This document shows positions 1 to 8,762 of a DNA stretch of 64,000 bases, piece after piece; position 1 is the stretch's first letter, and every line of letters begins with the position of its first letter. The DNA comes from Bacillus gaemokensis. GTDB lineage: Bacteria; Bacillota; Bacilli; Bacillales; Bacillaceae_G. Location: contig NZ_LTAQ01000070.1 in the NCBI RefSeq assembly GCF_001590835.1, positions 1 through 64,000 of the forward strand, in the 5' to 3' direction. The position numbers and the translations under genes are program-made. The notes under the pieces are model-generated. The model was given only the letters and a program-made list of their open reading frames with translations. It had not been told where the DNA came from and made no database searches.

Positions 1-38
1 GCCAATTTTTCAGCTTTAGAATATTTCATTCGAGCCAT
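1..38 (-). CDS. N-terminus of a leftward gene cut by the window edge, possibly an IS3-type OrfA
   Basis: Only the first 12 codons lie in the window. The protein begins MARMKYSKAEKL, and an AGGGGAG ribosome-binding site sits 7-8 bases upstream of the ATG on the minus strand. A short basic N-terminus with KYSKAEKL is compatible with the helix-turn-helix OrfA of an IS3-family element, and the sequence at 79-105 looks like a terminal inverted repeat of that class. The family cannot be settled from 12 residues, so this assignment is inference. Confidence 0.4.
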   Translation of the reverse strand, partial: MARMKYSKAEKL

Positions 39-78
39 AAAAAATACTCCCCTTAGATAAGCAGATTTTTATATTTTA

Positions 79-105
79 TCTGTCTACCTAATGGGGAGCA
101 TATCA
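79..105. repeat. Possible terminal inverted repeat of an IS3-family element
   Basis: Read from the right, the segment is TGATATGCTCCCC followed by ATTAGGTAGACAG. This TG-start, C-run, GTAGACA pattern resembles ends of IS150-group IS3 elements. It lies about 40 bp outside the start codon of the leftward gene, as expected for the left end of such an IS. The other end is outside the window, so this remains a suggestion. Confidence 0.35.
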
Positions 106-579
106 TCTTTTTTCAAAATGGATTCTTTTTCGTTCACACTAAATAAGGATTTGTAAAAAAATTCTGATCAAACTTTATTTCAAAGTTACAAAAAACAGAG
201 GTTCTTTTTTGAAGGATCAAAAGATTAATTTCACGCACCGTATTTTAAAAATAATACAAAAACTCAAAATGCAAACTAAAAAAATTGATACAACACACTT
301 TTTCTTAATTTCATATACCGAATTGTTTTTTAATATAAATACTTCATGAAAGCAAGCAAAAAGGCACGTTGTCAATATTAGCACCTATATTCATACTAAT
401 ATTGATATTGATACATTGAAAATTACATAATAAATATTATTTCTAGAATGAACGAGCATGATAGCAAAAAAACACGAATCCATTCAAGCAATACACAAAA
501 AAAACTAATAAAATAAAAAATTATGACTTTTAATCCGTTTACAAAATTAGGAACCCATGATAACATATTAAAAAATTAC
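106..579. other. AT-rich intergenic stretch with no gene seen
   Basis: Both strands carry frequent stops and no reading frame with a ribosome-binding site. The stretch lies between the putative IS end and the T-box leader. It probably contains the promoter of the leader transcript, but I could not identify -35/-10 boxes with confidence. Confidence 0.5.
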
Positions 580-866
580 ATGCGATGAAGAGAAGAGTAA
601 ATAAAATGAATTCTTCACAGAGAGCTCCAGTAGCTGAAAAGGAGTAAGAATTCTTTATTGAACCAAGCCTCTGAGTATTACATCGGAACCTTTAAAAAGG
701 GGGTGGTGTAACGGGAGCTCCCGTTATTGAGCTAAGGTATAAGCATTTCTAAAATGCCGTACCTGATAAGATTAATATGGTGACATATTAATAAACTGGG
801 GTGGCACCGCGATGATAAATCTCGCCCCCAAGACTTTAAAGTCTTGGGGGTGGGATTTTTTTTATT
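580..866 (+). promoter_or_regulatory. T-box riboswitch leader, specifier best read as CAA (Gln)
   Basis: The conserved T-box GGGTGGCACCGCG lies at 799-811 and is followed by a strong terminator. Stem I can be drawn: CGATG (583-587) with CATCG (681-685), AGAG (589-592) with CTCT (669-672), AATAAA with TTTATT, and GAATTCTT with AAGAATTC. The AGTA motif (596-599) lies opposite GAAC-CAA-G (660-667), which places the codon CAA at 664-666 followed by a purine. The variable T-box base is C, which pairs with a G73 discriminator and fits tRNA-Gln. In this class, uncharged tRNA stabilises the antiterminator so the downstream MFS gene is transcribed when the amino acid is scarce. The T-box call is firm; the Gln reading is inference. 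Confidence 0.9.
825..863 (+). terminator. Intrinsic terminator of the T-box leader
   Basis: A 13-bp perfect inverted repeat, CCCCCAAGACTTT / AAAGTCTTGGGGG, is followed by a run of T residues. It overlaps the T-box region and is the alternative fold to the antiterminator. Confidence 0.9.
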
Positions 867-917
867 GGACAAAATGAAAATAGCTAAAAATTCTTTATTA
901 GAAGGGAGCTAGTGAAA

Positions 918-2162
918 ATGAAAAAAACATTAGAATCATGGAAATATCCAGCACTTTTATTGTCCGGAATCGGTATTGCTAATCTTGGTGCATGGATATA
1001 TTTAATCGTATTGAATCTTATAGTCTACAATATGGGGGGATCACCTTTAGCCGTAGCTGCCTTATACGTCATTAGACCATTAGCTACTTTATTTACAAAT
1101 GCTTGGACGGGAAGTATGATAGATCGTTTAAATAAACGTAAGTTAATGATTCATCTTGATATATATCGCGCATTATTCATCGCTGTTTTACCATTCCTTT
1201 CATCTATTTGGCTTATTTATTTGATGGTTTTCTTTATAAGTATGGCTAGCGCTATATATGAGCCAACAGCTATGACGTATATGACAAAGCTAATTCCCCC
1301 AGAGCAAAGACAACGTTTTAATTCACTTCGTAGCTTAATAATCTCCGGGGCATTTCTAATTGGACCTGCAATAGCAGGTATACTTTTAATCATTAGTACA
1401 CCTGGATTTGCTATATACATGAATGCTATTGCATTGTTTGTATCTGGAATGATTACGCTACTTATGCCGAATCTTGAAAAAGAAACTTTTTCAAATACAT
1501 CCAATAACAAACTATCTCTTACATTATTGAAAAAAGATTGGATTACAGTTTTACATTTTAGTAGACAATATGTATATATCGTATTAATTTACTTTTTATT
1601 TCATGGAATGATGGTATTTACCGCAGCAATGGATTCACTTGAATTATCTTTCTCTAAAGAAATTCTATTGTTATCAGATAGTCAATATGGATTTCTAGTA
1701 AGCATTGCTGGGACTGGTATTATTGTCGGAGCTATAATAAATACCATTTTCACAAAGAAATTAGCGACTTCTTTTTTAATTGGTATAGGATCATTATTCA
1801 TTTCAATTGGGTATATAATTTATGCTTTTTCAAATTATTTTTTAATAGCAGCTATTGGCTTCTTCATTCTTTCTTTTGCGATGGCTTTTGCAAATACAGG
1901 CTTTTATACATTTTATCAAAACAATGTACCGGTAGATATGATGGGGAGGATTGGAAGTATGTATGAATTACTTAAAGCAATCCTCACGATTCTTACAACC
2001 ATTGTTTTTGGAGTTGCTACAAAATTCATTTCTATTCAAGTCGTAGTGATTGCTGGGGCATTTGTAATGTTATTTATAACCATTGTTTTATGCGTGCTAA
2101 ATGTATTACCATCGAAGACAAAACTTTATTCGTCGCATCCATTAAGTTCTAAAGAAATTTGA
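918..2162 (+). CDS. MFS transporter (efflux type) under T-box control
   Basis: A protein of about 414 residues with some 12 hydrophobic segments and the loop 2-3 signature of the major facilitator superfamily (GSMIDRLNKRKLM). It resembles MFS_3 and macrolide-efflux-like permeases rather than classical amino-acid importers. I take ATG 918 as the start because AAGGGAGC (902-909) is 8-9 bases upstream; the GTG at 912 is too close. It is the first gene after the T-box terminator, so its expression should follow the charging level of the tRNA read by the leader. A serine hydrolase follows after 74 bp and may be co-transcribed. The substrate is unknown. Confidence 0.85.
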   Translation: MKKTLESWKYPALLLSGIGIANLGAWIYLIVLNLIVYNMGGSPLAVAALYVIRPLATLFTNAWTGSMIDRLNKRKLMIHLDIYRALFIAVLPFLSSIWLIYLMVFFISMASAIYEPTAMTYMTKLIPPEQRQRFNSLRSLIISGAFLIGPAIAGILLIISTPGFAIYMNAIALFVSGMITLLMPNLEKETFSNTSNNKLSLTLLKKDWITVLHFSRQYVYIVLIYFLFHGMMVFTAAMDSLELSFSKEILLLSDSQYGFLVSIAGTGIIVGAIINTIFTKKLATSFLIGIGSLFISIGYIIYAFSNYFLIAAIGFFILSFAMAFANTGFYTFYQNNVPVDMMGRIGSMYELLKAILTILTTIVFGVATKFISIQVVVIAGAFVMLFITIVLCVLNVLPSKTKLYSSHPLSSKEI

Positions 2163-2236
2163 AATAGGGAGGGAGTTATCATTTAAATATTGAAGATATT
2201 AACGAAAAAAACTACTTAAAAACGAGGTATGATTTC

Positions 2237-3262
2237 ATGATAAAAACAAAAAAAGAAATTGATAAGGTTGTAAAAGAAATCACTGATAAGATAGATTTTT
2301 CAGGAGTTGTATTAATGAAAGATGAGGGAGAGGTGTTTCTTGACTCAGCGTTTGGTCATGCAAATAGAGCGGAAAAACTACCTAATACTGTTCAAACAAG
2401 ATTTGGAATCGCTTCAGGATCTAAACTGTTTACGGCTATTGGGATTTGCCAACTGGTTGAAAAGGGTATGGTATCTTTTGATACGAAACTGATAGATTGT
2501 TTAGATATACATTTTCCTAACTTTCACAAAGATATAACAATCCACCATCTTTTAACGCATAGCTCTGGAATACCGGACTATTTTGATGAAAGTGTTATGG
2601 ATAATTTTGAAGACCTTTGGAAGCAAACACCTATGTATCTATTAAAAACTTTAAGTGACTTTTTACCTTTATTTCAAGATGATAGAATGATGTTTACACC
2701 GGGAGAAAAATTCCATTATAATAATGCAGGATTTATCGTATTAGGGTTAATTATAGAAAAACAAACAGGTCTTGAATTCACTGAATATATCGAAAAATAT
2801 ATATTCAAAGAAATTAATATGAAAGATTCAGGTTATTTTTCTTTTGATAATCTCCCTCAAAATACCGCTTTTGGATATATAGAAGATAAGGGAAATCAAA
2901 GTTGGAAAACAAATATGTACTCTTTGCCTATTAAAGGTGGGGCTGATGGTGGAGCATTCGTTACAGCACAAGATATGATGAACCTATGGGAGGGACTATT
3001 CGACCATAAACTATTAAGCAAAAAGTATACAGATATCCTATTAACCCCTCATATACTTGTAAAAGAAAATCACTCTTATGGATACGGGATATGGATCGAG
3101 ACACGAAACAAAGATGTCTTTAAATACCATGTTATGGGATATGATCCTGGTGTAAGCTTTCGTTCAACAGTTTATCCTAAATCAGGAATCGAATTGGTAA
3201 TTATTTCAAATAAAGGATTTGGTCCAGAAAAAATGATAAAAGGGCTAGAAGAAATACTGTAA
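2237..3262 (+). CDS. Serine hydrolase, beta-lactamase/PBP4-like family
   Basis: A 341-residue protein of the class C beta-lactamase / esterase-like family (PF00144). The catalytic SxxK tetrad is SGSK within GIASGSKLFTA, the tyrosine motif is YNNAG, and HLLTHSSG is the family motif between them. No signal peptide is seen, so the protein may act in the cytoplasm. The start is ATG 2237, preceded by GAGGT. It follows the T-box-controlled transporter without an obvious terminator, so it probably shares that transcript. Members hydrolyse esters, peptides or amides and the substrate cannot be told from sequence. Confidence 0.85.
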   Translation: MIKTKKEIDKVVKEITDKIDFSGVVLMKDEGEVFLDSAFGHANRAEKLPNTVQTRFGIASGSKLFTAIGICQLVEKGMVSFDTKLIDCLDIHFPNFHKDITIHHLLTHSSGIPDYFDESVMDNFEDLWKQTPMYLLKTLSDFLPLFQDDRMMFTPGEKFHYNNAGFIVLGLIIEKQTGLEFTEYIEKYIFKEINMKDSGYFSFDNLPQNTAFGYIEDKGNQSWKTNMYSLPIKGGADGGAFVTAQDMMNLWEGLFDHKLLSKKYTDILLTPHILVKENHSYGYGIWIETRNKDVFKYHVMGYDPGVSFRSTVYPKSGIELVIISNKGFGPEKMIKGLEEIL

Positions 3263-3303
3263 GTGCATTTTAGAAAAGTTCGCATTAGATTTGGAAGGGA
3301 TTT

Positions 3304-3692
3304 ATGAAAGATTATGAAACAAAAAGAATAAAAAATCTATTTGATCTTGATATAATCCATTTAATAGAAGAGAGCAAAGAAGAGGGGGGCGGTTTCTTGG
3401 AAGGTTAGTTAATGATTATCGAAATGGTACAAATAGTTTTAATAAGCCAGAAGAATCTTTATATGGTGTCTTTAATAAAGAAGGTGTCCTAATTGCGCTT
3501 GGTGGATTGAATATAGATCCTTTTTCAAGCGAACAAGAAATCGGACGATTAAGAAGATTTTATGTGTCTAGAGATTATCGAAGAAAAGGCATCGGTAAAC
3601 TTCTGTTAGCTGTTCGTTCAATTGAAGAAGTAAAAGTATCTTATGAGTTTCAAAAGAATGCTAATTACATGTTAACCATTAAACTTAAGTAA
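3304..3692 (+). pseudogene. GNAT acetyltransferase, frameshifted and internally deleted
   Basis: Translation begins at ATG 3304 behind GGAAGGGA and reads MKDYETKRIKNLFDLDI, then hits TAG at 3406-3408. Adding one G to the GG in TTGGAAGG near 3397 restores a GNAT frame: FLGRLVNDYRNG, then the acetyl-CoA loop region RRFYVSRDYRRKGIGKLLL. After that motif the usual C-terminal half is missing and a short tail of about 24 codons follows. So there are two lesions: a one-base frameshift and a deletion of most of the C-terminal half. The residual frame from 3507 is not a functional enzyme. Confidence 0.8.
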
Positions 3693-3701
3693 TGTTGCAA
3701 A

Positions 3702-3742
3702 AAGAAGCCTATGTTTATTTTCTTAGGTTTCTTTTTATTTTT
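3702..3742 (+). terminator. Intrinsic terminator after the GNAT remnant
   Basis: AAGAAGCCTA pairs with TTAGGTTTCTT across an 11-base loop, followed by a T-rich tail. Confidence 0.7.
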
Positions 3743-3770
3743 TAGCTTGATAACAATGTGGTACTATCCC
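3741..3770 (+). repeat. Short dispersed repeat, copy A (TTTAGCTTGAT... core)
   Basis: The core TTTAGCTTGATAACAATGTG followed by GTACTATCCC is related to the segments at 8438-8467 and 21575-21606. All three are intergenic and in the same orientation. The rest of 3771-4042 has no gene. Confidence 0.45.
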
Positions 3771-4042
3771 ATGATTTATTTAATCATGAAATTCATTAAT
3801 TATTTGGTCTTACAGCATCGGTAGTGTTCTGAGAGGAATTCATATATGTTTTTCAAACTAACAATATATTTACATCAGAGCCAAATGAGAGTTATTGAAG
3901 GTTATTGATGATATCAAAGGAGCGGAAAAAAGAATAACAGTAAGTAGACATTAGAAAATACGATTAAATATAAGTGAGATTGGTTAGGATAATTTAGTAT
4001 CTTAAGATTCTTTATTTATTTCAATTTAAAGGAGAGACGATC

Positions 4043-5605
4043 ATGCTGCGAAGAAGTCCACGAATAAAATCAAAAAACCGGTCGCTCTTATCTCAAAAAA
4101 AGGAGATTCCTAAATATTCTCAAGCTATTTCTTCGAATTTAGAAAAAAATCTTCATTTTTTTCAAATGATTTTTACTGATTGTTCAGATGTGGTTTTCCG
4201 TTCCTTTTTAATTGGAGACCAAATTGATGCTGTTCTCATTTATATTGAAGGTTTATCGGATCTTGAAGAAATGGATAATAATCTCCTATCTCCTTTAATG
4301 CAGGAGATAACAGAACAAAAAGACGTTATAAATCAATTAAAGAAAAGTAAGATTGCGGTGGCCAATGTACAGGAAATCGATGAAGTTCATGAAGGGATAG
4401 ATTCGATTTTGCAAGGAAATCCTCTTCTTTTAATGGAGGGAGAGGAGCAGGCTCTTTCTTTAGGGTTGTCCAAATGGGAGAAACGATCAATCGAAGAACC
4501 CGTTGCAGAAGGTGTGATCCAAGGGCCAAGAACTGGTTTTGTGGAGACTTTAAGAATCAATACGTCTCTTTTGCGTAGAAAAATTAAAAGTCCAGATTTG
4601 AAATTCAAATCAATGAAAATCGGTCGCTATACGCAAACAGATGTAGCGATTGCTTACATCGAAGGACTTGTCGATCAAAGGCTGCTTGAAGAGGTTCAAA
4701 ATCGGTTGCAACGAATCGATCTGGATGGAGTATTGGAAAGCGGATATATCGAAGAGTTGATTGAGGACAATTCTTTTTCGCCATTTCCTCAAATCATCAA
4801 TACAGAACGACCAGATGTTGCGGCTGCAAGTCTTCTGGAGGGAAGAGTAGCCGTCATAATAGATGAGACACCTTTTGTTTTAGTTTTGCCTGTGACGTTT
4901 TTTTCATTGCTTCAGGCTCCAGAGGACTATTATCAACGATTTCTTATAAGTACTTGTATTCGATGGATGCGCTATTTATTTCTTGGGGTTTCTCTTCTGG
5001 GTCCTTCCGTATATGTAGCCATCATGACGTTTCATCAAGAAATGGTTCCAAGCACGTTGTTAATTAGCATTGTCGCATCACGAGAGCCTGTTCCTTTTCC
5101 AACGGTAGTAGAAGCCCTTATCATGGAGCTTACATTCGAAGCATTACGTGAGGCAGGAGTCAGGCTTCCTAAACAAGTTGGGGCTGCTGTTAGTATTGTG
5201 GGGGCCTTAGTAATTGGTGAAGCTGCTGTCCAAGCTGGGTTGGTTTCCGAAATTATGGTCATCGTGGTGGCTATCACCGGTATCTCTTCCTTCATGATTC
5301 CGCGTTATGTTCAAGGAACAGCATTTAGGATGCTTCGTTTTCCTCTAATGTTCGCTGCTGGAACGCTTGGATTACTTGGAGTCATGTTCGGGATAATTGC
5401 AATTAGTATCCATTTGTGTTGCTTACGATCTTTTGGAACTCCCTATCTGAGTCCGATTGCTCCCACCAAAGGGCGCGATTTGAAAGACGTATTATTCCGG
5501 GCACCTTGGTGGATGTTGAATACTCGTCCCCATTTAACAGGAGAGTATGATTCAGACCGGCAATCTCCCAGTCAGAAGCCTGCTCCCTCAAAAGGAGGTG
5601 AATAA
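4043..5605 (+). CDS. Germinant receptor A subunit (GerA family), operon 1
   Basis: A 520-residue GerA-family A subunit (PF03323). The N-terminal half is hydrophilic and contains VIQGPRTGFVETLRINTSLLRR, the usual landmark (PR-x-x-F-x-E). The central NTERPD motif and four to five transmembrane segments after about residue 295 follow. It forms the inner-membrane receptor of the spore with the B and C proteins and takes part in germinant recognition and signalling. The start is ATG 4043 behind AAAGGAGAG. The B gene starts 2 bases after the stop. GC content is visibly higher than in the genes on either side. The exact ger locus name cannot be assigned. Confidence 0.93.
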   Translation: MLRRSPRIKSKNRSLLSQKKEIPKYSQAISSNLEKNLHFFQMIFTDCSDVVFRSFLIGDQIDAVLIYIEGLSDLEEMDNNLLSPLMQEITEQKDVINQLKKSKIAVANVQEIDEVHEGIDSILQGNPLLLMEGEEQALSLGLSKWEKRSIEEPVAEGVIQGPRTGFVETLRINTSLLRRKIKSPDLKFKSMKIGRYTQTDVAIAYIEGLVDQRLLEEVQNRLQRIDLDGVLESGYIEELIEDNSFSPFPQIINTERPDVAAASLLEGRVAVIIDETPFVLVLPVTFFSLLQAPEDYYQRFLISTCIRWMRYLFLGVSLLGPSVYVAIMTFHQEMVPSTLLISIVASREPVPFPTVVEALIMELTFEALREAGVRLPKQVGAAVSIVGALVIGEAAVQAGLVSEIMVIVVAITGISSFMIPRYVQGTAFRMLRFPLMFAAGTLGLLGVMFGIIAISIHLCCLRSFGTPYLSPIAPTKGRDLKDVLFRAPWWMLNTRPHLTGEYDSDRQSPSQKPAPSKGGE

Positions 5606-5607
5606 AC

Positions 5608-6723
5608 ATGTTGGAGAAAGGAAAGATTTCCGCCATTCAGATGGGGCTCATAGCGTATCCTATGATTTTGGGAACCTCTATTCTGGCCGTTCCTACGATT
5701 ATGGGGAGAGAGGCAGAACGAGATATGTGGATCTCCCCTATTTTTGCTTCATCCATGGGCTTTCTTTCAGTATATCTTGCCTACCGGCTTAACAAGATCT
5801 ATCCCGACGAAACGTTTATTCAATACAGCGAACAAATTCTAGGAAGCCTGCTCGGAAAGATTCTTGGTTTTTTTTACCTATTTTTTTTGCTGGAGAATAT
5901 CGGTAATTTCCTACGGCAATATGCGGAGTTCACAGTGGGTGCTTTTCTTCCGCAAACACCGCGTATTGTCATAATATCCTGTCTTACCTTGCTTTGTGCC
6001 TTTGTGGTTCATGGGGGGATAGAAGTATTGGGTAGACTGGCTCAACTTTATCTCCCACTATTTATTGTTCCTTTATTCATTATGGTGCTTCTTCTTCTGC
6101 GGGACTTTGAGATCCGAAATATGTTTCCCATCATGATGCATGGGATCAAGCCTTCTATATCGGGAGCGATGATCCCAGGATTAGCTTGGTTTACCGAATT
6201 CTTCGTTATTGCTTTTTTATTACCCTTCTTAACAAATCGGGAGAAAGGAAAGAAATGGGGCATGATCTCCGTTTTGGCCGTTACACTCACGATGGTAGTA
6301 ATCAATCTGACAGTCCTTTTCTTATTTGGAGGAATGATGACTAGCAGCTACCTTTATCCGGTGTTTGAGGCAGCTCGGTATATACGCATTGGCGATTTTT
6401 TTGAACACCTAGAAGCCTTTATTATGGTGGTTTGGGTGGCGGGGATTTTCCTTAAAATATCAGTTTTCTATTATGCTCTTTCGTTAGGTACTGCTCAATG
6501 GTTAAAATTGTCTGACTATCGTCCTGTTGTCTTTCCATACGGTTTGCTTATGATCGTGTTCGGTATATGGGCACATCCTAATATACCGGAAATGACGCAG
6601 TTTTATAAAACGGCGAGTCCGTTATATAAACCGCTTTTCCTCATTGTAATTCCATTATGCCTCCTGTTTCTGGCTATGATTCGGAAGAAACATAATACAA
6701 AGAAGGGAGAGCGACAACAGTGA
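5608..6723 (+). CDS. Germinant receptor B subunit (GerB family, APC-type permease fold)
   Basis: A 371-residue integral membrane protein with about ten hydrophobic segments, beginning ISAIQMGLIAYPMILGTSIL, which is typical of spore germination B subunits (PF03845, related to amino acid permeases). Family work implicates the B subunit in binding the germinant. The ATG lies 2 bases after the A gene; its AAAGGAGGTG ribosome-binding site sits inside the end of A. Its last codons overlap the C gene start (GTGA), so A, B and C should be translationally coupled. Confidence 0.93.
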   Translation: MLEKGKISAIQMGLIAYPMILGTSILAVPTIMGREAERDMWISPIFASSMGFLSVYLAYRLNKIYPDETFIQYSEQILGSLLGKILGFFYLFFLLENIGNFLRQYAEFTVGAFLPQTPRIVIISCLTLLCAFVVHGGIEVLGRLAQLYLPLFIVPLFIMVLLLLRDFEIRNMFPIMMHGIKPSISGAMIPGLAWFTEFFVIAFLLPFLTNREKGKKWGMISVLAVTLTMVVINLTVLFLFGGMMTSSYLYPVFEAARYIRIGDFFEHLEAFIMVVWVAGIFLKISVFYYALSLGTAQWLKLSDYRPVVFPYGLLMIVFGIWAHPNIPEMTQFYKTASPLYKPLFLIVIPLCLLFLAMIRKKHNTKKGERQQ

Positions 6724-7916
6724 AATGTTATGTCTCGATTAACAGAAAAAATGCGCCCTTAGTTCCTCTTTTTTTTACATGTTTTCTTCTACTCACGGGT
6801 TGTTGGGATCGAGTAGAAACGAATGAGATGGCAATGGTATTAACAATGGCCATTGATAAAAGCAAAGATCAGCTTAAAGTGTCGGTTCAGATTTTGATTC
6901 CTCAAGGGGAGAAGAGTGGCCAACATGGAGCTGGTGGAGAGAATAAAACGACAATAGTGAGAACTGCATTGGGGAAAAGTATTACGGATGCTATGTCGAA
7001 AATTCAAGCAAAAACCACTCGTTTGCTCTTCTGGGGACAATGTAGAGTTTATATTTTTGGGGAGCAGCTTGCGAAAGAGGGTCTTCATGATGAAATAGAC
7101 TTTCTTATACGCCACCCAGAACCACGGAATCGCTCATATTTATTTGTCAGTGAAGGGGAAGCAGCGCATCTTTTAACACTTCAGTCTCCTCTTGAGGGAT
7201 ACATAGGGCAATCCTTACGGAAACTTGCGGATGAACGGATGAATGCAGTTATTACTTTAAAAGATTTTCAACAAATGATTACGGGGGAGGCAGGTGGAGC
7301 TATTCTTCCTTACATTAAAACTAAAAATTTAGAACAGGTTGAAGAAAAAGAAACACTTGGCCCGATTCTTGAAACATCCATTTTTAAGAGAGACAAAATG
7401 ATTGGGAAAATTGATCAAAAAATGACAAAAGGGGTCCTTTGGTTAAGAGATGAAATTCACGAAGCGGTTGTGGGAGTGAAACCTCAAAATGGAAGAGGGA
7501 TTATAACAGTGGAACTCATTCAAGCACATACAGATATAGTTCCTAAAATTGAAAATAATAAATGGCAGATAACAGCGAATATTAAAACTGAAGGAAGTAT
7601 TGTGGAGAATGCTACTGCTTTGGATGTTATGAAACCGGAAATAAATAAAATGCTTCAAAAAAAATTGGCAAAGGTTATCCAACAGCGGATCACTCAGACT
7701 TTAGAAGAGGTACAAAAAGGAATGAAGGCGGATGTTTTTCATTTTGCAGAAGCCTTTGAACGAAAATATCCGGAAAAATGGGATAAAGTGAAGGATCGGT
7801 GGAATAAGGTCTTTCCGCAAGTAGAGGTTGAATTAGATATTAAAATTCATGTGCGGAGGCCAGGAGTAGGCACGAGACCTGCAGGTTTGCCTAAACAAGA
7901 GGAGGGAAAGAAATGA
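6720..7916 (+). CDS. Germinant receptor C subunit lipoprotein (GerC family)
   Basis: A 398-residue GerC-family protein (PF05504). The signal peptide ends in a clear lipobox, LLTGCWDRVETNE, so it should be diacylglycerol-modified at the cysteine and anchored on the outer face of the inner spore membrane. Family landmarks are visible: the early segment EMAMVLTMAIDKS and the C-terminal helical region with FERKYPEKWDKVKDRWN. It starts with GTG overlapping the B gene stop (GTGA) and ends in an ATGA overlap with the next small gene. Confidence 0.92.
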   Translation: MKCYVSINRKNAPLVPLFFTCFLLLTGCWDRVETNEMAMVLTMAIDKSKDQLKVSVQILIPQGEKSGQHGAGGENKTTIVRTALGKSITDAMSKIQAKTTRLLFWGQCRVYIFGEQLAKEGLHDEIDFLIRHPEPRNRSYLFVSEGEAAHLLTLQSPLEGYIGQSLRKLADERMNAVITLKDFQQMITGEAGGAILPYIKTKNLEQVEEKETLGPILETSIFKRDKMIGKIDQKMTKGVLWLRDEIHEAVVGVKPQNGRGIITVELIQAHTDIVPKIENNKWQITANIKTEGSIVENATALDVMKPEINKMLQKKLAKVIQQRITQTLEEVQKGMKADVFHFAEAFERKYPEKWDKVKDRWNKVFPQVEVELDIKIHVRRPGVGTRPAGLPKQEEGKK

Positions 7917-8140
7917 AGATAGGGCCAACTGTTGCTATTACGTTCTTAGTGTGTCTTATGATTCTCTATCAGTGGCCCAACATGAATCATTATCCAAAAA
8001 AGGATAAATTCGTTTTTATTTCTTTGACAGCGATTGGATGGATTCTGGCTATACTGCTCAATCACTTTCCAGATATGCCAGGTCCTAATAAAATGATTCA
8101 AGTTATTTTCGAACCGTTTGAGAAGATGCTACCAAAATAA
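7913..8140 (+). CDS. Small D subunit of the germinant receptor operon
   Basis: A 75-residue protein with two hydrophobic segments, about residues 4-20 (GPTVAITFLVCLMILY) and 33-50 (FVFISLTAIGWILAILL). Small two-helix D subunits encoded next to GerA-type operons are known in Bacillus and can modulate receptor function. The ATG overlaps the GerC stop (ATGA), so it is the fourth gene of the operon. The protein has no recognised domain; the role is inferred from size, topology and position. Confidence 0.75.
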   Translation: MKIGPTVAITFLVCLMILYQWPNMNHYPKKDKFVFISLTAIGWILAILLNHFPDMPGPNKMIQVIFEPFEKMLPK

Positions 8141-8196
8141 GAAAAGGCAATTCATTATTAAGGCTTTTCCATAGATTTTCTACAATGTATGTTGTA

Positions 8197-8238
8197 TAGC
8201 CACCTATATTTTGATATTACTCAACATATAGGCGGCTA
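8197..8238. terminator. Hairpin downstream of germinant receptor operon 1
   Basis: TAGCCACCTATAT pairs with ATATAGGCGGCTA with one mismatch, around a 16-base loop. The T-tract after it is weak, so it could be a terminator or an mRNA 3' stabiliser. Confidence 0.5.
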
Positions 8239-8437
8239 TTCGAATTAATTTCAATTCGGGAGCTGGATAGCAATCGAACCAAACATACTTATAAGTATTA
8301 GTGGACATTAAAAATATATATAATGAATTCCGGAACAAAATAAATCGTATTAATATGATTCTTATATAATGAAAAAATGGGTTGGTAGCTAATTAATTGT
8401 AGAGAGATAAAATTTTTGTTTTGGGGATATTTCTTTT

Positions 8438-8467
8438 GTTAGCTTGATAGCGATGTACGTGCTACCC
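8438..8467 (+). repeat. Short dispersed repeat, copy B
   Basis: TGTTAGCTTGATAGCGATG followed by TACGTGCTACCC is the best preserved of three related intergenic segments (others at 3741 and 21575). It has no coding content. Confidence 0.45.
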
Positions 8468-8486
8468 AAATATATATGATAAATCA

Positions 8487-8523
8487 TAAAAGTCAGGTGG
8501 TTATAAAAACTACCTGACTTTTA
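8487..8523. terminator. Hairpin terminator, possibly bidirectional
   Basis: AAAAGTCAGGTGGT pairs with ACTACCTGACTTTT across a short A-rich loop, with T residues on the plus side and A residues before the left arm. It lies just left of the remnant reading frame at 8530 and could also terminate leftward transcripts. Confidence 0.6.
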
Positions 8524-8529
8524 ATACGT

Positions 8530-8688
8530 TTATTCTCCCCAATATTCATGAATGATTCTTTGAACATGAACTTGTTGGAGAGTTGTTGATCGGTTTGCAG
8601 AAATTACTTTGTGCCTCTGTTTTTTATTTACTAATGCTGGTTGATTGTTCACTAGGTCAGGAAAAATTCCAAAAATGATATTGTGCTA
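8530..8688 (-). pseudogene. Unidentified C-terminal gene remnant
   Basis: On the minus strand an open frame without a start codon encodes a tail that includes IIFGIFPDLVNNQPALVNKK and ends QRIIHEYWGE before TAA. Two in-frame TAG codons lie just upstream of it. Its composition looks like real protein and a terminator-like hairpin follows it, so it may be the end of a decayed gene. I do not recognise the family. Confidence 0.3.
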
Positions 8689-8762
8689 CTACATAGGCTT
8701 TCGTACTAAATGGGGTGTGCTGCGAATAGGCTAATAAAAGAGTATAAGCAAGGGGGTGTGGA

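Noticed and set aside
664-685. Reading the T-box specifier as TAC (Tyr) or ATT (Ile) at 677-681
   Set aside because: These lie below the AGAG/CTCT helix and next to the CGATG/CATCG helix rather than opposite AGTA, and the discriminator-pairing base C does not suit A73 tRNAs.
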